From Entomortierella parvispora (Eukaryota > Mortierellomycota > Mortierellomycetes > Mortierellales > Mortierellaceae), in assembly GCA_963573315.1 (NCBI GenBank), contig OY752142.1:3100001-3164000 (forward strand): a DNA stretch of 64,000 nt. The letters are read 5' to 3'. How positions within the stretch are numbered: position 1 is the first letter of the stretch; each line of letters starts with the position of its first letter. This document shows positions 58,793 to 64,000 of this stretch, piece after piece. Position numbers and translations under genes: made by a program. The notes beneath the pieces are model-generated. The model was not told where the DNA came from, did not search any database, and worked only from the letters and a program-made list of their open reading frames with translations.

Positions 58793-59196
58793 ACAAAGAA
58801 ATATGAAAGAGATGAAGAGAGAGACAAGTAAGAGAAGCTATCAACATCAACAACATCAACAACAATATTTATGAACAAAGAATACCTGGGAACAACATTA
58901 TACCCTCCGACGGTAACTGACAGGATACTGGGCGTGGCATGGCTTAGCAGACACAGATACTTTTTTTTTTTTTTTTTTTTGTCGTCGGCAAACATCTTTT
59001 CTGTGGGACTTTCAAAGAAAAAACATCCTCTTGTTTTGTATGATCAACAACGTTATCCATTCCATAAAGTCCGTGCATAGTTCCCAAAAGCAAAAAAGTG
59101 TCTTGTTCTCCATGAGGCTTGTCTTCTTTTATTTCAGATGCATGTACTGACAGGCGTGTAGTATGTTCAAAACGTCATTTCTTTTTTTTTTTTTTC
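58793..59196. other. Convergent 3' region between the 797-residue ORF and VPS41
   Basis: About 400 bp with AACATCAACAACATCAACAA repeats (58840-58864), T20 at 58961-58980 and T14 at 59182-59195 that abuts the VPS41 stop. No gene. Confidence 0.55.
59182..59195 (-). repeat. A14 tract (sense) after the VPS41 stop codon
   Basis: On the minus strand the gene ends TGA, one G, then fourteen As. See the finding on A-tracts beside stop codons. Confidence 0.9.
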
Positions 59197-62100
59197 TCAC
59201 CGACCCGAGGACAATTGGACCTTTGCCTGATCCTGACAGAGCGGACAAGGGATCCTTCCTCGCTTGGCACGAATCAACTCTGCATGGTTGGCCTTGGCTC
59301 TCAGCGTGATCCGCGTCAATGAGGACTTCATCGTCGGCATCGTCTCTTCCTCATCCAAGAACAGACACCGGTCGTGGAACGCATGTCGACAAAAGAACAT
59401 CACAAACGTCGAAATCGGCGCTCCTGGTACCCTGGACTCGTTCGGGTTAAAGATGGGTTCTTGACAATGGGAACAAGTCGTGTCCTCTGTCACTTGGATG
59501 CCCCGCTTTTGAGATTTCTGCAACTGGTCCGCCATCGCCACACTGTCGCTCACCAAGATCCGGCGACATCCCTCCCGCAAAGACATTTGAAGGTTAAAGT
59601 CCTGCAGAATCTTCATCAACGCCGGTCGCAGATCTGGGATCTCGAGCCCATTAGGAATTCGTCGGATCAATCGAATTGGGTCAATCTCGGTGCCTACATT
59701 CTGGAGCAACCCTCGGATGAAATCTAAGAAAAGACAAGGGAAAACAGGGAAAAACAAAAGGAAGAGGGGAGGATGTTTAACACCCCAGATCAAACATAAC
59801 TCAAAAATGGTCTCAAAAATAGGGCGTGTGCATTGGTGCAGAGACTTACGTGGTTTATCCATAGAGTACTTGAGGAGGTCCTCCCAAAGGTCGTCATCAT
59901 TCTGCTCCTTTGCAAAATTGATGGCCTAGATAGTTTACAAGGGCAATTGGACGATATCAAATGGTCAGATCAATGGCAATGGTTGAGGCTCAATTTCAAA
60001 AATAGAATGGCTCAATAGCATTTACCCTTTCCACATCACCCAGACGCTCAATGATCAGCATCAGAGCCTTTTTGTTGTTGCCCATGCGACCAAGCAAGAA
60101 GACCATCTCTGGAACCAAATCCCTCTGCTCACATGCACGATAGGCCTATTCAGGAAATTAAAGTCCAAGTGTGAGAATGACAGACAACGTTTGCTGCAAT
60201 TTTCTTTGGTTCAACTTGAACGCCATTCACCCACCTTTTCCAAAGAGTAATAGTTACTGGCTCGCAAAAAGTCAATGAGCTTTGCGGGGGCATAGGCAGC
60301 ATAGAGTTCGACCTGGAGGTCATGGAATTCAAAACCCAGATGCGGGTCCCGGATGAAGAGTGCATCCAAATAGATGTGCAGCAACCTAGATTGGCTCCTC
60401 AATTGGGGAACAACGCGCTTGATCTGTGATAGCAAAAATAATAAGGTTGGATGAGTGACTCAGTCTTCGCAATGTCACCTTTACAAAATAGTCGCTAAAA
60501 TAGACTTACAGGAATCTCCTCAGTATGTTGGACCATTAGCTGTACTGCCGGTCCGTTCACCAGCTCTTCCTCTGCACTCGGCTCATGGACTTGGTCTTCC
60601 ACCAACGCAGGAGCGCCCGTATTGTTCTTGGCCAACTCTGCACGCGCCTCGTTTCGTTCTTTAATCTTTTGATCGTAAATGTACTGATCAAATTCCATGA
60701 GCAACACTGCTTTGTCGCGAACCGCCGAAAACAGGTCGTGAATACGGATCAGGTCAAATACGTTAGGTCTCCGAAGTCTCAAGTAGTATTCCAATGCTCG
60801 ATCTGCCTTGCCATCCCGGGTATATCTAGAGAGTGGCAACAATGAACGATAAGTTGATTCGTCCATCAACCATGTAGAATAAGGTGTTCAGGTCGTCATC
60901 CGTCATACAATTCTGCAAGGGACTCCATAAGCAGCACGTTGTCCTTGTCTTGCTTCAAGCGATCCTCTACTGCAACGGTAACGCTTTGAATATTGTAAAG
61001 ACCAGGTGGGAAACTCATAACGGTCTTGTAAAGGGACTATTGTTCAGAACAAAAGTGGTATCAGTATCATAGCTTTCAAGATCGACGTTATTTGAACATC
61101 ATAGCGAGTTATAACGCGAACCTGATGGTCATCCTTGAGGAAGTAAGCAAGGACAAGCTCGTAAATGGTGTCACTAAGCGTCGGCTCCTTGAATGGTATA
61201 TATCCAGCAATGGACTACAGTTGGAAAGAGGGAAGCCGTCAATACAATTCTACTGATTGGCAAAGCACACACTGCGAATAAATAGATGGGCACCTTGAGC
61301 TGCCTGGCTTCCGCGAAAGCATAGATCCAGTGCTCCCAGAGCTCAGCATCGGATCCAAGGATGCTTGGACACTGCGCTGCCGCCTTGTCATATTCCTCTG
61401 TAGAACCACACAACAAAAGTTAATAACGATCATCCTGTACAAGACCTTCTTTCCTTTAAAAACCCGATCCTGGATTTTTACCTCGTTCAAGAAGCCATCC
61501 CAAGTACTTTTGTCCAATTTCACTGGCGTTAAACTTTTTGCTACCTCCAAAGATCTGCGCCTCCCTAGCGTGTCCAAGCGCCTCTTCGTATCGCTCACGC
61601 TCCATTAACCATTGGATGTGATCATCCAAGTCTCGTTCCTTGGCAACCACCAGATCCTTGGGACTGCCGATATAAAACATATCCTGCGAAGGCAAGTTTT
61701 CAAACATGTAGTCGTTCGCTTGATAATGAGCGTATCCATGAACAGTCAAAGCATCGGAGCTAATTTCTTCGTTGTAAGCATTGATGATACGCAGCTCAGG
61801 TCTCTTGGCCAGCTAAGTAATACCATGAATACCATCGTGTCAGCAACATACTGAATGAAAACGTTTTTGGTACATACACGCTCAGTGCTGCTCCAGTATA
61901 CCTTTCGTTCGTTTCCCTCGGCGCCGCTGATATGGGCGATTTCATCAATATCATCTACAACATATGCCATGAGCAGAAGCATGTCCTTGAAAGGGGCGAT
62001 ACCGCAAACGATAAAGTCTGTCTGAAACCTATAGGATATTAATCGAAAACATTTGTCAGGCCATGGACTTGATGGAATTCAAGATGCAAGGTCCTGCTTC

Positions 62101-63454
62101 TCGTATTCTTACATGGTGGTGATTTCGACGTATTGAGCAGGGAGTCCAGACCTGAGTTGATCCTTTGGCCTGTTCTTCACCACCGCAATCTTGACCAATG
62201 CAGCCCAACCAATAAGAAGTTCAGTTTCGCTCTTCCAACACAGTCGACATTTGAATAGGTCAGCTCTTGGACTTGATCCAGGTCTGTCAATGAAGGTGAT
62301 ACGCTGCTCTGTCATGGTGTCGTAGATCTTGACTCCGAGATCGTTGGACCAAGCGATCAAATTACCACACCATTTGATGGCATAGATAGGTCCCTCTCCA
62401 GAATGCAGCACAACATCCCGGTTCCCGAACCAGCCTATCGAAAACATTGGAATGAACGTTGAGTACAAGACGTTGTTTCTGAACAACATTCAAAGTTCAA
62501 ACGGGTTCTCGTGCAATATCCTGTTCCAGCTGAAATGTCCATGTACCTTTCTCATTCAAAATCAGTTGTCCTGCCCTTCCTCCAGAAACAAACTGACGGC
62601 CATTCGACCGAGCGTAGTGAGGCTCCAGTGCTACGGCGTTCACCGGACGCTTATAATTGAAGACGTGATTTTCGCTCACAAAGAGACCGTTGATAACAAC
62701 CTTGCCTGAAGGTAGAGTAGACGAAGGAAATATTAGATATAGTATACATACCGCGGAGTGGCTTTTAAAAGCCACTTTGTTTGACTTCAAGTATTCTTAC
62801 CATCATCAGAGGCACTCGCGATATATTCGCCATCCAAGTCCACGCTCAAGTCGTTCACAGTGGCCTGATGAGCCTGGAACTTTTGATTCTCGTTTCCTTC
62901 AAAGTCCATGATATGTACTATACCCCAGTGGGTTCCCATGGCCTATTCCAGAAAGGAAAAAAGCAGAGTGAAAGGCATCAGCTACTACACGTACAGAATC
63001 TGTTGAACAAACGCGCTTTCATAACGCGTCAGATTGTCCTTACCAGGAATCTGTCCGAGACGGTCGTGGCACTGGCAGAGTCCTTCTTGAGCATGTCTCC
63101 GATGCCGGCGCCGAGTCGTTGGTAGTTGAGCTTTGGCTCTTCGTCTTCCTCATCCGATTCTTCCTCGCTTGACTCTTCTTCCCCGGACTCTTCCTCCTCC
63201 TCTTCGTCTTCCTCTTCTTCCTCCTCGTCGTCTTCTTCTTCTTCTTCTTCCTCTTCGTCGTCGTCTTCCTCCTCTTCCTCCTCTTCTTCTTCATCGTCTT
63301 CTTCTTCATCTTCGCTTTCTTCTACTTCGCTATTGGCTGTGTCCTCTTCGTGTTCATCGTGCGATTGTAGCGGCTGAGGATTTTCATGGATGGCCAGGTT
63401 TTGCATTCCTGGGACGGGATCGGCCGCCATGCCTGGCTCGTTTGTTGAGCTCAT
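59197..63454 (-). CDS. VPS41: Vacuolar sorting protein 41 (HOPS subunit)
   Basis: HOPS-complex subunit acting with Ypt7/Rab7 in fusion at the vacuole and in AP-3 transport. About 15 exons on the minus strand, roughly 1,030 residues. The start is MSSTNEPG; the frame above it has only a TTG. Residues 30-135 are an extreme Glu/Asp run. Then comes the beta-propeller (NYQRLGAGIGDML, IVHIMDFEGNENQKFQAHQA, YKRPVNAVALEPHYARSNGR, VSGGRAGQLILNEKGTW, HSGEGPIYAIKWCGNLIAWS), the HIQWLMERERYEEALGHARE segment, clathrin-type helical repeats (YTRDGKADRALEYYLRLRRP, FLRASNYYSLEKAYRACEQR, NFAKEQNDDDLWEDLLKYSM), and a C-terminal RING-H2: CSHCQEPIF, FFCRHAFHDRC and CPLCQDQAKV. Yeast Vps41 has a shorter acidic stretch and no intact RING; animal Vps41 has the RING. 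TGA is followed after one base by 14 As. Confidence 0.95.
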
Positions 63455-63759
63455 GCGAGTCGAGATGTCTATCCTGTGTTGCAATGAATGGAGGATGGTG
63501 GAAGTGGGATGCTGCTTGGCGGTTTGTTAGTGATGATATACCGACACTGCTCCTGGAATGAGATGCTGACCGTTGGCGAGAACAGGAAAAAAACAGAATG
63601 AACCAAACGCATTATGCATGTGCTCGCGCTCACGTGACTTTCTTGCGCACTCACTCGCTCGCTCGCTCTCACCACGATCGGGGCCATATGGACAAGTACA
63701 TCATGTTGTATTATTGTGTATAGGAGATGAAGCACAGTTCAAATTACACGAGGCTTTTA
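63455..63759. promoter_or_regulatory. VPS41 upstream region with CACGTGAC box
   Basis: 305 bp between the VPS41 start and the PEX2 stop, both on minus. CACGTGAC at 63631-63638 lies 177 bp upstream of the VPS41 start and resembles the E-box used by bHLH factors such as Cbf1 and TFEB-type regulators. A short (CTCG)n repeat follows at about 63652-63668. Confidence 0.45.
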
Positions 63760-64000
63760 TTATTCTTGGCGAGTTTTCTCGTCAAGTTTGCCTTCTTTTT
63801 CTTCGTCGTCCTCGTACTCGTCTTCGTCATCGGCATCCTCGGCCTCGCTGTCTGCCTTTTCTTGAAGTGCCTTGTCCTCTGCGATCTCCACATGTCGGCC
63901 AATAGCATCCACCTTCTTGCCACAACGAAGGCAGCACCATTCATCATCAATCATCATCTTGGTCTTGATACAATAATAGCAATAGACATGTCCACAGTTG
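63760..64000 (-). CDS. PEX2: Peroxin-2 C-terminus (partial, RING finger)
   Basis: Only the last 80 codons are in the window; the gene continues to the right on the minus strand. The visible protein starts within the RING finger (CGHVYCYYCIKTKMMI, then WCCLRCGKKVDAIGRHVEI), whose CGHxYCYYC pattern and second Cys pair match the C-terminal RING of Pex2, a peroxisomal membrane E3 subunit that acts with Pex10 and Pex12 on Pex5 ubiquitination. After the RING comes an acidic tail (DADDEDEYEDDEEKEG), and the gene ends with two tandem TAA codons. The acidic tail is longer than in many Pex2 proteins. Another RING peroxin is possible but less likely, given the YCYYCIKT wording. Confidence 0.75.
   Translation of the reverse strand, partial: NCGHVYCYYCIKTKMMIDDEWCCLRCGKKVDAIGRHVEIAEDKALQEKADSEAEDADDEDEYEDDEEKEGKLDEKTRQE

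Noticed and set aside
63126-63377. Plus-strand polyserine open frame
   Set aside because: It is the antisense shadow of the Glu/Asp run in VPS41.
1-64000. Transposons, CRISPR arrays, secondary-metabolite cluster or viral insertions
   Set aside because: I saw no transposase, reverse transcriptase, integrase, terminal repeats, spaced direct repeats, or PKS/NRPS/terpene genes on either strand.

Overview
This is about 64 kb of intron-rich eukaryotic DNA. Short GT-AG introns (mostly 70-120 bp) interrupt almost every gene, and branch-point-like CTAA(C/T) motifs and TAG/CAG acceptors are common. There are no operons, Shine-Dalgarno sites or prokaryotic gene families. The gene set (chitin synthase, a CON7-like zinc-finger factor, NHP10, clathrin light chain, COP9 subunit 8, a GDP-fucose-type transporter) points to a filamentous fungus. 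I favour an early-diverging lineage such as Mortierellomycota because of the mixed base composition, the long Q/S/T-rich low-complexity segments, and the animal-like set of CSN8, TMEM115, a GDP-fucose-transporter-like protein and an SLC25A45-like carrier. The lineage is inference, not proof.

Layout, left to right: (1) a coiled-coil protein with one C-terminal membrane span (+, 5' end uncertain); (2) CWF19L1/Drn1 (-); (3) dolichol kinase SEC59 (-); (4) COP9 signalosome subunit 8 (-); (5) GPI2/PIG-C (+); (6) ETF alpha (-); (7) EI24-family membrane protein (+); (8) NHP10 HMG-box protein (+); (9) MATE transporter (+); (10) CON7-like C2H2 factor (-); a 5.5 kb gene-poor stretch; (11) GDP-fucose-like transporter (+); (12) clathrin light chain (-); a possible degenerate gene; (13) sodium:solute symporter (-); (14) TMEM115 (-); (15) chitin synthase (+); (16) SLC25A45-like mitochondrial carrier with a 12-nt microexon (+); (17) a large IQ-motif coiled-coil protein (+); (18) a 797-residue low-complexity protein (+); (19) VPS41 (-); (20) the C-terminal RING end of PEX2 (-, running off the window).

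The genes are mostly housekeeping and do not form one pathway cluster. Themes that recur are secretory/glycoconjugate metabolism (SEC59, GPI2, GDP-sugar transporter, TMEM115), membrane traffic (CLC1, VPS41), cell wall (chitin synthase) and organelle transport. Three divergent pairs share short promoters: CSN8/GPI2, ETFA/EI24 and TMEM115/chitin synthase.

I found no mobile element, CRISPR array, rRNA or convincing tRNA. The observations I consider most worth a second look are A-tracts sitting directly after the stop codons of six of about twenty genes, the 12-nt and 24-nt microexons of the mitochondrial carrier, the Cys/His exon spliced to GPI2, the KASH-like architecture of the first gene, and two proteins I cannot assign to any family (IQ protein and 797-residue protein).
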